A stretch of 64,000 nt of DNA, from assembly GCF_023618015.1 (NCBI RefSeq), contig NZ_JAJKBJ010000008.1:1-64000 (forward strand), given 5' to 3'. The position numbers were made by a program, and so were the translations under genes. This DNA is from Legionella maioricensis. Lineage in GTDB: Bacteria > Pseudomonadota > Gammaproteobacteria > Legionellales > Legionellaceae. Below the pieces are notes generated by a model that saw only the letters and a program-made list of their open reading frames with translations, made no database searches and had not been told where the DNA came from. How positions within the stretch are numbered: position 1 is the first letter of the stretch; each line of letters starts with the position of its first letter. Shown one piece after another: positions 37,065-47,196 of the stretch.

Positions 37065-38308
37065 TTACTCTCCTTAGAAGGCGCTAATCCTAAAAGCCCG
37101 GTCAGTTGAATTAAGGCTTTATGATAATCAGCATGAGCTTGTTGGTAATGACGCTCTTCTTCATACAACGAATTAAGGGCTGTAGATAATTCAATGTACG
37201 TATAACGTCCCATTTGGTAGCCGTCTTGTGCCAATTTGATTGATTTACGGGCCAAAGGTAATAATGAATTCGTCACCAAGCTTGCCTCATAATGACTTTG
37301 TTCGGCTTGTAGAAAAGCCCCATAGACATTTTGACGCACATCAAGGCGTGTACCTTGAAGCTCATGAGCCGTTTGGGTGTATTGTGCCTCAGCGGTTATG
37401 ATTTTGCCTTGATTTCTATTGTAAACAGGCACTTCTGCAAAAGCAGAAGCCACTGCGGCATTACTGCCATCATCAGAGAAATGACGACCGCCTAATTGAA
37501 TGTTTAAATCCGGCCACACAGATTTTTTAACTGCAGTAATAGTTGCACGCTTGGCGTGTAATTGCTGTTGAAGCTGCACTAACTGAGGGCTTTGCGGTAA
37601 TTTTCTAAGTAACACAGCCCAGTTCAATGTCACTCCAGGAAGACCTTTATCCACCAATTGTCTATCAACTCGTAACCCATCACCTAATAGACGCGCCAAT
37701 TTCGCACGCTGAAATAAAGCATCCCGTGCGGCTTTATTTTCTTGAATACGCGCTTCGCCTAAGCGCACCTGGGCCAAACGTAAGTCTAATTCCGCTCCTG
37801 CGCCTGCCTTAACTCGACGCTCGATTGCGCTTACGATGTCTTGATTGAGGCGAATAAGTTTTTGGGTTACTTGATGCCATTGACCTGCATAAAGTGCATC
37901 CACATAGGCCACACCAACTGCCACATAAAGTATCGCTTTTTGCACTTGAATTTGGGCAAGAGAAGCTAAGTAGTCTGCATAGGTTGCTTTTTTCAGATAC
38001 TGTAACCGATTCCCCAAAGGGATGGGCTGGGTCACTGATGCCGTAGTTTCTGCCGCTTCATAACTCGAATAACTTCCCGAGCCGCCAAAGTTTTCTGCGG
38101 TTAAAGTCACTTGAGGATTGGGATAAAGCCCACTTTGGATAAAAAAACCGCGCATGGCTTGTGCTTTATCTATTTCGGCTTGTAATTCGGGATTATTGCG
38201 ATAAGCAATGCCCAGGGCTTGTTTGAATGTCAAAGGGGTGGCCGCGAGCGCCTCACTCGCTACAAGGCTCATTGCACTCCATATAACATAATAAAATAAA
38301 TTACGCAT
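37061..38308 (-). CDS. helC: HelC/CzcC-type outer membrane efflux protein
   Basis: 415 residues with a signal peptide ending ALAATPLTF (cleavage near 22) and two outer-membrane efflux repeats (FKQALGIAYRNNPELQAEID at the start of the first). It is the first gene of helCBA. AGGGTAGGGA lies just before the ATG. The promoter is divergent from the solute-binding-protein gene at 38477, in a 168-bp gap. Confidence 0.88.
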   Translation of the reverse strand: MRNLFYYVIWSAMSLVASEALAATPLTFKQALGIAYRNNPELQAEIDKAQAMRGFFIQSGLYPNPQVTLTAENFGGSGSYSSYEAAETTASVTQPIPLGNRLQYLKKATYADYLASLAQIQVQKAILYVAVGVAYVDALYAGQWHQVTQKLIRLNQDIVSAIERRVKAGAGAELDLRLAQVRLGEARIQENKAARDALFQRAKLARLLGDGLRVDRQLVDKGLPGVTLNWAVLLRKLPQSPQLVQLQQQLHAKRATITAVKKSVWPDLNIQLGGRHFSDDGSNAAVASAFAEVPVYNRNQGKIITAEAQYTQTAHELQGTRLDVRQNVYGAFLQAEQSHYEASLVTNSLLPLARKSIKLAQDGYQMGRYTYIELSTALNSLYEEERHYQQAHADYHKALIQLTGLLGLAPSKESK

Positions 38309-38476
38309 TCCCTACCCTATCAAATCCTTTTCAAACCTTATCGTTCAGTGTACCTTGATTTTGGGCCTCGATACACCCTATTGCTAAAAAAACCAGAAAA
38401 TCATAGCATTAAGTCACTGAAATGATTACCAAACTGGTATACACTGATCTTTATAATCCATTAACTTGTTTATCCT

Positions 38477-39211
38477 ATGTACCTACGATTATTATTTGTT
38501 TTTTTAATAATCTTGACTGCCGAACTGAAGGCTCAGTCATTAACTATTGGAATAGTGGCGTATGACCCGCCGTTTTCAATGAATGCCGACAAAAATCATT
38601 TCTTTGGGTTTGACATTGAGCTCATAACGGAGCTCTGCAAGCAAATTAAAGCTCAGTGTCAATTGAAATCCATGCTGTTTGACGAGCTGTTTACAGAATT
38701 AAAAGCGAGTAAAATTGACTTGGGCATAGCGGCAATTACCATCACCAACGAACGGCAGAAAACCTTTCTCTTTAGTCTTCCCTATCTGGCCAGTGCAGCA
38801 CGTTTTATGACCATAAAAAACGACTCAATTACATCTCTTGAACAACTCAACAATAGATCAATAGGCATTATCAGAGGCTCTCTCTTCAAACAACTCATTA
38901 CTCAGAAATTTAAAACCAATAGGGTTAGAGAATATCCTTCAACCAATCAACTCATCACTGCCTTAAATCAACAGGAAGTGGATGCCCTGCTGATGGATGA
39001 TTTTTCGGCTGATTATTGGATAGCTAATAATAACACCTTGTTTAAAGGATTAGGCAAACCCTTCCCCGTCGGCATCGGTTATGGAATCATGGCCAAAATG
39101 GATTCTAAGATGCTAATGAACCAAATCAATCAAGCCTTAAAACATATTGAAAAAAATGGATTCTATTTGTCTTTATATCAAAAATATTTTCACACCATAC
39201 CCATGCATTAA
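38477..39211 (+). CDS. Periplasmic solute-binding protein (amino-acid type, SBP family 3)
   Basis: 244 residues. A signal peptide (to about 19, AELKAQS) is followed by the family-3 binding fold: LTIGIVAYDPPFSM, FGFDIELITELCKQI, DLGIAAITITNERQK and the hinge segment SIGIIRGSLFK. No ABC permease or ATPase is next to it. A TATAAT at about 38452 lies 25 bp before the ATG. Likely binds a polar amino acid, but could serve as a sensory binding protein. Confidence 0.85.
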   Translation: MYLRLLFVFLIILTAELKAQSLTIGIVAYDPPFSMNADKNHFFGFDIELITELCKQIKAQCQLKSMLFDELFTELKASKIDLGIAAITITNERQKTFLFSLPYLASAARFMTIKNDSITSLEQLNNRSIGIIRGSLFKQLITQKFKTNRVREYPSTNQLITALNQQEVDALLMDDFSADYWIANNNTLFKGLGKPFPVGIGYGIMAKMDSKMLMNQINQALKHIEKNGFYLSLYQKYFHTIPMH

Positions 39212-39261
39212 TATATATCACTAACGGTTATCTTAATGTCACTGTTTTAATTTAATTTGGC

Positions 39262-39432
39262 TTAATAGTGTCCGTGACCATGACCATGCGGGTGATACCC
39301 ACTAAATACTCGCTTAGGCTGTTGATTGTTTTTTGAATCTTCTTTATTAATAGAAGAAGCGCAGGAAGCCAACAAAAACATTAAAGAAATGAGCATCAAT
39401 ACATATGAGGTTACTAAACTAGATTTTTTCAT
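39262..39432 (-). CDS. Small His-rich lipoprotein, 56 residues
   Basis: ATG 39432 follows AAGGA at 8 bases. The signal peptide ends in the lipobox LLASC (Cys at 24). The short mature part ends GYHPHGHGHGHY, an alternating His-Gly tail suited to binding Ni, Zn or Cu. It lies alone near the end of the hel block. Similar in plan to the 54-residue lipoprotein at 28829-28993. Confidence 0.65.
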   Translation of the reverse strand: MKKSSLVTSYVLMLISLMFLLASCASSINKEDSKNNQQPKRVFSGYHPHGHGHGHY

Positions 39433-39596
39433 CATTCGCATCCTTAGAATAACTCACTTGCTGTTATTTTTTAATATCATTATTATGGATGAAATAAAAG
39501 TAAATTGTACTCCTTTCGTTTTATATTCATTCAATATAAAACACGGAGTTAAATTGATGAAATTTTATTCCCGTCAACACCGCACAGGAGGCCAAT

Positions 39597-40045
39597 ATGA
39601 AAAAAGAGGTTTTTATTTCAATCTGTGGCGGCCTTATTTTTTCTTTAGCCACACAAACAATTCTGGCCGATGAAATTCCCAGACACACCTTACCTATGTC
39701 TGAAATTTTGAAAATTCTGCAGACTCGGGGTTATAGCGCGATAAGAGAGGTTGAATTTGATGATGGTTTATATGAGGTGGAAGCCTTGATGAGAAAGGGA
39801 TTCAGCTTATTCTTCGAATGAACCCCAATACAGGGGACTTTATCAACACCAATTTAAAAACCACGAAATACCCCATCTCAATGCTTGAAGCGGCCCAGAG
39901 AATTGAAGACGCGGACTATCATACTATTTTCAAAATTGAAGCGCACGGCAGTCAGTATGAGGCAAAGGCCCTTGGTAAAGAGGATAAAAAAATTAAATTA
40001 CGCATCGATGCTAATTCTGGCAAAATATATACCCGTGATCTTTGA
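39597..40045 (+). pseudogene. Double PepSY-domain periplasmic protein, frameshifted and with IS-altered 3' end
   Basis: ATG 39597 follows a perfect AGGAGG. The first frame gives a signal peptide (ending ILADE) and one PepSY repeat, then runs out of frame near 39787 and stops at 39821. In the next frame the sequence DEKGIQLILRMNPNTGDFIN continues the repeat and a second PepSY domain follows (SMLEAAQRIEDADY to RIDANSGKIY). One base has been lost. The last codons (TRDL, stop) come from the end of the IS630 element that starts near 40028, so the original C-terminus is also displaced. It was probably a 150-residue secreted protein. Confidence 0.75.
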
Positions 40046-41127
40046 AGATGCTTGCTTTTTTGATCGAGAGAGATCAAGCTATGCAGATGAAAAGAATCAA
40101 ACTGACTGCCTTAGAAAAAGAGCGTCTTGAAATGCGACACGAAGAGACCAATGACGGTAAAGAGCGTGATCGTATCAAAGCAGTATTGCTTCGCTGTGAG
40201 GGTTGGACAGTCCCAATGATATCTCAGGCGCTGCGGAAACATGAGAGCACAATCATCCGGCATCTGAATGATTACCGGGAGTCTAAATTAAAACCTGCAA
40301 ATGGTGGTTCGGAAAGCCGATTGGATGAGGAAATGACAGCGGAGCTGATTGCCCACCTAGAGCAACACACCTACCATCAAGTACAAGACATTGCTGATTA
40401 CATTTACGCTCGCTGGTCAATAAAATATAGTGTACCTGGTCTTAATAAATGGCTGCATCGTAATGGTTTCAGTTATAAGAAACCGAAAGGTGTGCCACAC
40501 AAAGCTGATAGCATGTTGCAGAAGAATTTCATTAAGAAATATCGGCGGCTCAAAACAGTCTCTGGGGGTAACGAGCCCATATTATTCATGGATTCTGTTC
40601 ATCCCAGCCAAGCAACTAAGCTGAGTTATGGTTGGATTAGGACAGGTGAAACAAAACAAGTAGCAACCACTGCTTCTCGAACAAGAATGAACTTGATTGG
40701 GGCTATCAAATTAAACGATTTAGCCTCTAGCATTGTTCGGCAGTATGACACGATTAATGCCGAATCAATCATCGAGTATCTGCGCATCATACGAAAAGAA
40801 TATCAATCTGATAAACGTATCCACTTGATATTAGATAGAGCAGGTTATCACTGTGCCAAGGACGTAAAAAAAGAAGCGAAAAAACTCAAAATCAAACTCC
40901 ATTATTTACCGGCTTATAGTCCAAATTTGAACCCCATAGAGCGCTTGTGGAAATTAATGAATGAAAAAGTTAGAAATAACCGATTCTTTAAAAGTGCTAA
41001 GGATTTTAAACAGGCTATTTGGGATTTCTTTGACAATATCCTGCCGAATATTGCCAACTCTCTTAGTGATAGAATCAATGACAACTTTGAGATCTTAAAA
41101 CTCGCATCTTGAGGTTTCTTGGGTATA
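40028..41127 (+). mobile_element. IS630-family insertion sequence
   Basis: About 1.1 kb. Its ends are imperfect inverted repeats with the shared pattern TATACCC, 10 bases, AAGATGC (40028-40051 and the reverse complement at 41104-41127). Both junctions sit in TATATA, which fits the TA target duplication of the IS630/Tc1 group. It carries one transposase gene and interrupts the tail of a PepSY gene. Confidence 0.8.
40081..41112 (+). CDS. IS630-family transposase
   Basis: About 343 residues. An N-terminal HTH of the winged type (PMISQALRKHESTIIRHLND) is followed by a DDE domain: Asp in ILFMDSVHPSQ, Asp in HLILDRAGYHCA and Glu in NLNPIERLWKLM. The frame is open upstream to 40042, but that region is the IS end; ATG 40081 has GAGAGA nearby and gives MQMKRIKLTALEKERL. 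It looks intact and so could be active. Confidence 0.88.
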   Translation: MQMKRIKLTALEKERLEMRHEETNDGKERDRIKAVLLRCEGWTVPMISQALRKHESTIIRHLNDYRESKLKPANGGSESRLDEEMTAELIAHLEQHTYHQVQDIADYIYARWSIKYSVPGLNKWLHRNGFSYKKPKGVPHKADSMLQKNFIKKYRRLKTVSGGNEPILFMDSVHPSQATKLSYGWIRTGETKQVATTASRTRMNLIGAIKLNDLASSIVRQYDTINAESIIEYLRIIRKEYQSDKRIHLILDRAGYHCAKDVKKEAKKLKIKLHYLPAYSPNLNPIERLWKLMNEKVRNNRFFKSAKDFKQAIWDFFDNILPNIANSLSDRINDNFEILKLAS

Positions 41128-41458
41128 TATCCTTGAATAAGAGAATTAGGGTTATTTATTCTGCAACCTTTAAAATTTTTCAATAAATACAGCAAACAAC
41201 CTATTTAAGTTAAGCTTAAAGAAATTTAAGGCTTGACATCCCCTGTCCTTATCACAAGAGCCATCACGAATCAGCTGATGCCTGCCCCTTGTCCTTATTT
41301 AATTGCTGCCTGTTTTTTAAATTCAAGGAGGGTTTTTAGCATGCACTAAGATGGACTTTCGAGCTATTATGAAATTACAAAATAGTTCAAGCGCCATTTT
41401 TTATTCATCATGTATACTCTGCCCCTAAAATTACCTAAGTCCTTCATTGCTTTTTCTA
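41128..41458. other. Non-coding stretch after the IS
   Basis: No gene is apparent. A perfect AAGGAGG near 41325 is followed by ATG and, one codon later, a stop, so no product is supported. The beginning (TATCCTTGAATAAG) is probably the displaced end of the PepSY gene region. Confidence 0.4.
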
Positions 41459-43654
41459 TCATGTCAGTTTATGACGCAAACGCAACGCATTGACAATCAC
41501 TGACACTGAACTGAGTGCCATGGCCGTACCGGCTATCATCGGGTTAAGCAACAAGCCCGTGAGTGGATAAAGAACGCCTGCTGCAACCGGCACACCCAGT
41601 GCATTATAAAAAAAGGCAAAAAAGAGGTTTTGTTGAATGTTTTGTACCGTATGGACCGATAATTCGTAGGCTTCTAAAAGCTTGCTTAAATCACCTGATA
41701 ATAAGGTCATGCCAGCACTTTCAATCGCCACATCACTACCGGTTCCCATCGCAATGCCAATGTCGGCTTTTGCCAACGCAATGGCATCATTAACTCCATC
41801 TCCCACCATGGCAACCACATGTCCTTTTTGTTGCAGTTCGGAAATCACTTTGCTTTTTTCATCGGGCAATACTTCTGCAATCACCTCTGTAACACCTACG
41901 CGTTGGGCCACCGCGTTTGCAGTCATAGCATTATCACCCGTGAGCATGATGACGTGAATACCCTTTTTCATAAGAGAAGCAACTGCAAGTTGGCTGGACT
42001 CTTTAATACGGTCGGTCACAATAAAAACACCCGCCAATTGTTTATCAACCGTTAAATAAATCAAAGTAGCCCCTTCTTCTTGTGCTTTTAACGCAGCAAT
42101 TGGAATTTCATTGTCAGGAACAGACAACCAGTGCGCATTGCCAATGGCAACCATCGCACTATCGATTTGCGCTTGAGCCCCCTTTCCTCGGACTGCAATA
42201 AAATCGGTGGCCTCTTTCAGTGTCATCTGACGTCTTTGCGCTTCATCACGTAGCGCTCTAGCCAATGGGTGTTCGCTATGCCGCTCAAGGGAGGCGGCAA
42301 GAACCAAAAGTTCCGCTTCTTGCCAGTGACCACTGGGGATAATTTGGGTCAATGCCGGATGGCCTTGAGTCAGTGTTCCTGTTTTATCCACCACCAACGT
42401 GTTGATTTTGCGTAATTGCTCTAGTGATGCTGCATTTTTAATTAAGATACCACGTCGTGCGCCCTCACCTATCCCAACCATGATTGACATAGGCGTTGCA
42501 AGTCCTAAAGCACAAGGACAGGCAATAATCAGTACGGAGATGGCAGCGATTAAGCCATAGCTTAAGGAAGGCGCAGGGCCTATTAAAAACCAGACGAGAA
42601 ACGAAAGTATCGCAATCCCTAAAACGATTGGCACAAACCAAGCCGATACAGCATCGGCCAAACGCTGAATAGGCGCTTGGCTACGCTGTGCTTCACTGAC
42701 TTGTGTGATAATGCGGGCAAGTATGGTGTCTTTACCCACATGAGCGGCTTTTATAATGAGACTGCCATGTTGATTGAGCGTCCCGCCAATGACTTGATTG
42801 CCAACTTCTTTGGCGACAGGCATAGGCTCACCGGTTAACATGGACTCATCGACATCACTTTGCCCGCGAATTACCTCCCCATCAACCGGAATTTTTTCAC
42901 CGGGGCGCACAAGCAACCTATCCTCTACCGCTACTTCATCAAGTGTGATGTCCTCTTCTTGCTCTTCATTATTCAATCGGTGAGCAAGGGTTGGATTTAA
43001 ATGAAGCAATGCGCGAATGGCATCCCCTGTGCGCTCGCGTGCTTTTAATTCCAATACTTGCCCTAAAAGCACCAAGGTCGTAATGACTGCTGCTGCTTCA
43101 AAATACACCGGCATCATGCTGCTTTTCTGCATATGTAGGGGTGGCAATTGGGGGAAAATAACTACCGCTAAACTATAGCCCCAGGCAACGCCTGTTCCCA
43201 AAGCAATCAGGGTAAACATGTTCAAGTGACGGGACAAAAGCGATTGCCAACCACGAACAAAGAAAGGCCTGCCACAACCTAAAACCACCAAAGTGGTCAG
43301 TGCTGCTTGAAGCCACAAGGATAAGGACATTCGAGTAGGTGCGACCATCCAATACTCATCCATCGCTAAGAGAACAACCGGGATGCTGAGGATAGAGGAC
43401 AGTATAAAACGCCTAAACATATCCTCATATTCAGGATTTTTTTGCTCAGCTAAACTCACCTGCTCAGGCTCAAGCGCCATGCCGCAAATGGGACAGGTTC
43501 CTGGTTTATCTTGACGGATTTGGGGATGCATGGGGCAAGTATACAGGGCGTTTTTTGATGTCGTCACAGTAGGCGCAGATGTTTGTGAATGCTGATGATT
43601 GCAGCAACTGTGTGCTTCTTTATGGTGCTGAGAACCGTGTTTATTTGTACTCAT
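41459..43654 (-). CDS. copA: Copper P1B-1 ATPase (CopA type) with N-terminal YHS-like metal domain
   Basis: 731 residues. The His/Cys-rich head ([15 protein letters not shown]) precedes [20 protein letters not shown], the CPMHP heavy-metal-binding domain that replaces the usual HMA in one clade of Cu ATPases. TM6 has [13 protein letters not shown] and TM7/8 keep the NALGVP and [15 protein letters not shown] signatures of Cu(I) pumps. It exports Cu(I) to the periplasm. It follows csoR; the ATG at 43654 was preferred because GAGG lies at proper distance. Confidence 0.92.
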   Translation of the reverse strand: MSTNKHGSQHHKEAHSCCNHQHSQTSAPTVTTSKNALYTCPMHPQIRQDKPGTCPICGMALEPEQVSLAEQKNPEYEDMFRRFILSSILSIPVVLLAMDEYWMVAPTRMSLSLWLQAALTTLVVLGCGRPFFVRGWQSLLSRHLNMFTLIALGTGVAWGYSLAVVIFPQLPPLHMQKSSMMPVYFEAAAVITTLVLLGQVLELKARERTGDAIRALLHLNPTLAHRLNNEEQEEDITLDEVAVEDRLLVRPGEKIPVDGEVIRGQSDVDESMLTGEPMPVAKEVGNQVIGGTLNQHGSLIIKAAHVGKDTILARIITQVSEAQRSQAPIQRLADAVSAWFVPIVLGIAILSFLVWFLIGPAPSLSYGLIAAISVLIIACPCALGLATPMSIMVGIGEGARRGILIKNAASLEQLRKINTLVVDKTGTLTQGHPALTQIIPSGHWQEAELLVLAASLERHSEHPLARALRDEAQRRQMTLKEATDFIAVRGKGAQAQIDSAMVAIGNAHWLSVPDNEIPIAALKAQEEGATLIYLTVDKQLAGVFIVTDRIKESSQLAVASLMKKGIHVIMLTGDNAMTANAVAQRVGVTEVIAEVLPDEKSKVISELQQKGHVVAMVGDGVNDAIALAKADIGIAMGTGSDVAIESAGMTLLSGDLSKLLEAYELSVHTVQNIQQNLFFAFFYNALGVPVAAGVLYPLTGLLLNPMIAGTAMALSSVSVIVNALRLRHKLT

Positions 43655-43662
43655 CATGCACC

Positions 43663-43938
43663 TCAATCGTATTTTTTAAGCAAGGCCATAATCTCATCCA
43701 TTTTTTCCTGGCGAGATTCCTGATTGCCATGGCAGGCCGCTTCATTAAGGCAATTCAACACGTGGCGCTCAAGCACGCCAAGCTCAATGGTTTTTACCGC
43801 ATTACGAACAGCGCGTAGTTGCGACAGAATATCCACGCAATAGCGTTTCTCCTCAATCATCCGCTTAATGCCTTCAAGCTGACCTGTAACTCGATTAAGT
43901 CGGGATAATTCGTGGTGATGCTCTGGGTGTTTTGACAT
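43663..43938 (-). CDS. csoR: CsoR copper-sensing repressor
   Basis: 91-residue helical repressor of the DUF156 family with the Cu(I) triad Cys34 (RYCVDIL), His59 and Cys63 (ERHVLNC). A His-rich N-terminus (HPEHHHE) is also present. It is upstream of copA, whose start lies 8 bp beyond its stop. It should repress the pair through the two boxes at 43953-43985 until Cu(I) binds. Confidence 0.92.
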   Translation of the reverse strand: MSKHPEHHHELSRLNRVTGQLEGIKRMIEEKRYCVDILSQLRAVRNAVKTIELGVLERHVLNCLNEAACHGNQESRQEKMDEIMALLKKYD

Positions 43939-43952
43939 GTATTTTCTCCTGT

Positions 43953-43993
43953 ATACCCCTATAGGTATATACCCATAAGGGGTATTTTGTCAA
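43953..43993 (-). promoter_or_regulatory. csoR-copA promoter with two CsoR boxes
   Basis: ATACCCCTATAGGTAT (43953-43968) and ATACCCATAAGGGGTAT (43969-43985) are tandem imperfect palindromes of the TACCC..GGGTA kind known for CsoR. They overlap a promoter with TTGACA (43988-43993) and a -10 near 43964-43969 on the minus strand, 18 bp apart. Confidence 0.7.
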
Positions 43994-44119
43994 CGCTAAG
44001 ATAGAAAATAAAAAACGACGAGCCGAGCCTATGACACAACAAAAAGCAACAAGGAGAACAAATTAATAGAAATAACGGATTCGGTTTATGAGCGTAAATT
44101 AATTGGATGCTCCACTTGC

Positions 44120-44656
44120 TTATGAACCATTGTAAATGCAAACCGAATCGTATGTGATGTTTTGTTTTGCAGCATAACAGGCTATATCAGCCTGTTTGAT
44201 GATCTCAATGACTGATACAGAATCACGATTTAGTATGGAGATACCTACCGAGCATCCAACGTTAAACTCATTGGCATCATAAGACTTTGATGCAAGTTGC
44301 ACGATATCTCGTGCTATATGAGAAGCCTCCTCCAAAGAAATATGGTTCATCACTGCAATAAATTCATCACCACCATAACGCGCAATCAAGTCGTTTTTTC
44401 GAAGCCGTTGTTTTAATAATGTGATAAAATTTTGCAACACCTTATCACCGACATCATGACCAAAGTTATCATTCACCAATTTAAAGTTATCCATATCAAT
44501 GAACATGATGACACACATTCCACCACCTGTTTGTATATTCTGGAAGTAAGTATTGAGCACATCAAGAAGATGCTCCCTTGTGTTACAACCAGTGAGTCCA
44601 TCATGTTTGCTTCGATGTTCCAATGTTGCAAAACGCAACGTTAAGTCATCAATCAT
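44120..44656 (-). CDS. GGDEF diguanylate cyclase domain (C-terminal part of a broken gene)
   Basis: 178 residues holding a full GGDEF domain: the DGLTGCNTR start, IDMDNFKLVND with the metal Asp, and an intact RYGGDEF active site; the end is SVGISIL and ACYAAKQN. It would make cyclic di-GMP. Its N-terminus (LTLRFATLEHRSKH) is the signalling helix normally joined to a membrane sensor. That sensor is encoded just upstream but in another frame and with an in-frame stop, so this piece is probably the orphaned enzyme half. It might still be translated from its own ATG. Confidence 0.78.
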   Translation of the reverse strand: MIDDLTLRFATLEHRSKHDGLTGCNTREHLLDVLNTYFQNIQTGGGMCVIMFIDMDNFKLVNDNFGHDVGDKVLQNFITLLKQRLRKNDLIARYGGDEFIAVMNHISLEEASHIARDIVQLASKSYDANEFNVGCSVGISILNRDSVSVIEIIKQADIACYAAKQNITYDSVCIYNGS

Positions 44657-44957
44657 TAATCATTTCTGTTTTTTTAATCGTTTTTTCCATTAACTGACAC
44701 GATAAATAAACATAAAGTCCGCCCAATAAAAATACAGAGGCATAAAAATAATTAAGACAGTGGGGATCAATAAAAACACCGTAAAGAATGCAGCTTAAAT
44801 AGCTCAATATGAACAGACCAATAAGAGTCAATTAGGCAATCCAGTGGTAACGATATCCATTTGTTTCACGAAGAAGGCCATGAATTAGATACCCTCCTTT
44901 TGAAAGAAGTAGAATACCTAAAGTAATCATACCGATGGGAATAAAAGTTGCACTCAT
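44649..44957 (-). pseudogene. Membrane-sensor half of the broken GGDEF gene
   Basis: From ATG 44957 the frame encodes MSATFIPIGMITLGILLLSK and further to a TAA at 44832-44834. Beyond that stop the same frame continues LTLIGLFILSYLSCILYGVF and another membrane segment to MEKTIKKTEMIND, ending at 44649. A one-base shift there, in the repetitive ATGATTAATGATTGATG, separates it from the GGDEF domain. The original would have been a membrane diguanylate cyclase of about 275-280 residues with several transmembrane helices. Confidence 0.6.
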
Positions 44958-45240
44958 TTTATCAAGTCAGTCATTACCCTTATCCATGAGTATAAAACCA
45001 GTTTTGATTTTTTTCATGAATAGCAGCCACACGAATGAGACACTATTGATTGAATTAGGATGTTTATGCTAGAAAGATCATTTTAGAGATAAAGGCCCAT
45101 GGAACAAATAAAAAAACCCATTTTTTCTCAGTTAATTCATGTTTCTGATGCAAGATTATCCTAGAATTGAATAAGATGGGCATCCATTTTTGTTACAAAA
45201 GCTATTTTCTTTCATGAGAGTGTTTTGAAAAGATTTCTAT
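44958..45240. other. Intergenic stretch without features
   Basis: About 280 bases without an open frame, dyad or promoter that I can support. Confidence 0.4.
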
Positions 45241-45546
45241 TTGTGGAGTTCAAAAAACGTGACTATTTTATTGAATACACTCGAACGTGAGTGCTTAATT
45301 TTTTTATCCACGAGAATAGTGACTCAAGAAAATCTTCAGGGGTTAATTTATGAGTTCCTTTACACACAACCTGAACATTTATTACTAATACTGGCCAAAG
45401 AGGTACAGCACGACGATGCAATTAGCACGATTCTGGCTCAATCAAAACCCCATCAATCTAATATTTTGATTGAGAGAGTTATAGGTCATTTAAACGATAT
45501 TCTTTTTCAAATCATCAAAACTTATTATTTTCAAACAAAATATTAA
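45241..45546 (+). CDS. Hypothetical helical protein, about 95-101 residues
   Basis: Not recognised. The frame opens with TTG at 45241; a GTG at 45259 with GGAG 10 bases upstream may be the true start (TILLNTLERECLIFLS). The product is predicted helical and soluble. It stands alone between decayed genes; coding status is uncertain. Confidence 0.45.
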   Translation: MWSSKNVTILLNTLERECLIFLSTRIVTQENLQGLIYEFLYTQPEHLLLILAKEVQHDDAISTILAQSKPHQSNILIERVIGHLNDILFQIIKTYYFQTKY

Positions 45547-45654
45547 TCGCAGCCAAATGAGTCATCTCTGTCGTTACCCTACCTAAATTGTGGCGCATCA
45601 ATACCCAGCTTAAAGTCTTACGACCCATAAGTCCTAAAGGAATATATTGCCTTT

Positions 45655-46869
45655 TTATATCACAACGGTCATCTGTGCCCCATGGGTAGAAACAGCTAAA
45701 AAAGGAGCCTCTTTTTTTATTGCATAAAACCCTTTGATGCTTGGCTTAACACCATCAAACGATTCCTGTGTCTCTTCAGATTGATACACATCAATTTGTT
45801 CCAGGCGAATAATCTGTTGTTCCTGTCGGTCTAAAAGTTTGCGATACCGCTGATTACTTTCTTCTAATTGTTTGGTAACTATTGACAGTTTGCGTTCGGC
45901 ATCACAAATTCGGTCTGCCACCTCAACAAAGCTTTTCTCTTTATTGGTTAGAAATTCCTCTAATCTTTTTTGAAAAGCAGCTCGTTGTTCTTTGTCTTGA
46001 ATAACCATATTAGAAAATGTTTCAACTGTTCCACTTAATACCAGTCCAACAGCCCGCGCCTGTTCAACTTCTATTCCCATTTTTTCTTTCACGTTATCCA
46101 GTTCTTTTATTTTATCAGATAACTGATTTTGATTTTCTTTATACGCCTGAGCAACCTGTTCTAATTGTCTTTGAGTATTTTCTAAAGCTTGAGACTGCGC
46201 ATCGTTTGAGTCTTTGAGCCTTTTGCTAGTAAGTTCAAGTTCAATCTGAGTGGCACGCAGTGCTTTTTCGGTATCCGTAAGCTCATTAATTTGTGACTTT
46301 AATGTTTTAATTTGCTCACAAAATTGATCAATATTAGCGGTTAGGCGCGTATTTTCTTTCTGGAATGCATCAATTTCAATTGCCAGCTGTTCGCGTAAGA
46401 GATCTAGAGTTGAAATAACCGAGTCCAGCAGATCAGCAAGACTTGAGATTCCTGCCTTTAAACCTTCGATATTGTCTGCATTTTGACTCTGATGATTTTC
46501 AAGAAGGATATGGCTTACCGTATAAACAATTCCAGTAACAATACTGAGCGTAATAAGGGCTGCAAGATTTGCCATGAGTCCAATCATCAACACTGGTACG
46601 GTGAGCACGACACCTGCAGTAATTTTTTGCCATAAGGGGATTTCATTCCAGAAACTGGCAGCACGCGATAATAAGCTTGGATTGTGATTCATCGCCTGAA
46701 TCAATTGATTCAATTCTTCTTTGATTTTTTGTATTTTATTTTGAGTAATTACAATCTTCTCAAAACGTTCTTTATCTTTTTTTGTTTTTTGATTGGGGTT
46801 GTCCTGCTCCATGTTTTCTGACGGATGAAGGTCTAAAGCTAACTCAAGTTCCAATTTTTGATACGTCAT
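45655..46869 (-). CDS. Coiled-coil membrane protein, candidate secreted effector
   Basis: 404 residues. A charged N-terminus (about 1-75) is followed by a hydrophobic hairpin of two helices (ITAGVVLTVPVLMIGLMA and LAALITLSIVTGIVYTVS, about 84-122) and then a long coiled coil rich in Gln, Glu and Lys (about 140-360). The tail is short and hydrophobic. This plan (two close membrane helices plus extended coiled coil) is shared by IncA-like and LegC-type Dot/Icm effectors of Legionella. There is no signal peptide, and no E-block is obvious at the C-terminus. Effector status is an inference from architecture only. Confidence 0.7.
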   Translation of the reverse strand: MTYQKLELELALDLHPSENMEQDNPNQKTKKDKERFEKIVITQNKIQKIKEELNQLIQAMNHNPSLLSRAASFWNEIPLWQKITAGVVLTVPVLMIGLMANLAALITLSIVTGIVYTVSHILLENHQSQNADNIEGLKAGISSLADLLDSVISTLDLLREQLAIEIDAFQKENTRLTANIDQFCEQIKTLKSQINELTDTEKALRATQIELELTSKRLKDSNDAQSQALENTQRQLEQVAQAYKENQNQLSDKIKELDNVKEKMGIEVEQARAVGLVLSGTVETFSNMVIQDKEQRAAFQKRLEEFLTNKEKSFVEVADRICDAERKLSIVTKQLEESNQRYRKLLDRQEQQIIRLEQIDVYQSEETQESFDGVKPSIKGFYAIKKEAPFLAVSTHGAQMTVVI

Positions 46870-47196
46870 GGTTCTTCCTTACAACGAGTGGGCATCCACT
46901 TTTTAATGCTAAACGGTGTCACATGAGTTTCGGACTTACCTTAAGAGAAACAAAGTGACGGAAAATCCCGTAATTATTGAATTAATTACCCGTACTTTTT
47001 TTATGTATTGGATTGAGGTGTAACAATCCTGTACATAAGGCATTAAGGTTGTGTATTGAGAGGTGAAATTGATTTTTAATGTTTAGAATGTTACTCATTA
47101 CCATTTTCCTTAATTTGGTTTGAAACAACAGTCAACCGAACACTTTTTCCTGGAGCGGTTAAATTATGATCATTCTATCGAATAAATTGTGTTCAG
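46870..47196. other. Intergenic stretch without features
   Basis: No open frame or strong dyad that I can support. It holds the promoter region of the coiled-coil gene on its left side and the end of the ParB-like remnant on its right. Confidence 0.4.

Noticed and set aside
41321-41345. Gene start after AAGGAGG near 41325
   Set aside because: The ATG is followed after one codon by a stop, so nothing can be encoded.
43959-44141. 60-residue minus-strand frame over the csoR promoter
   Set aside because: Overlaps the CsoR boxes and promoter; no ribosome site or family.
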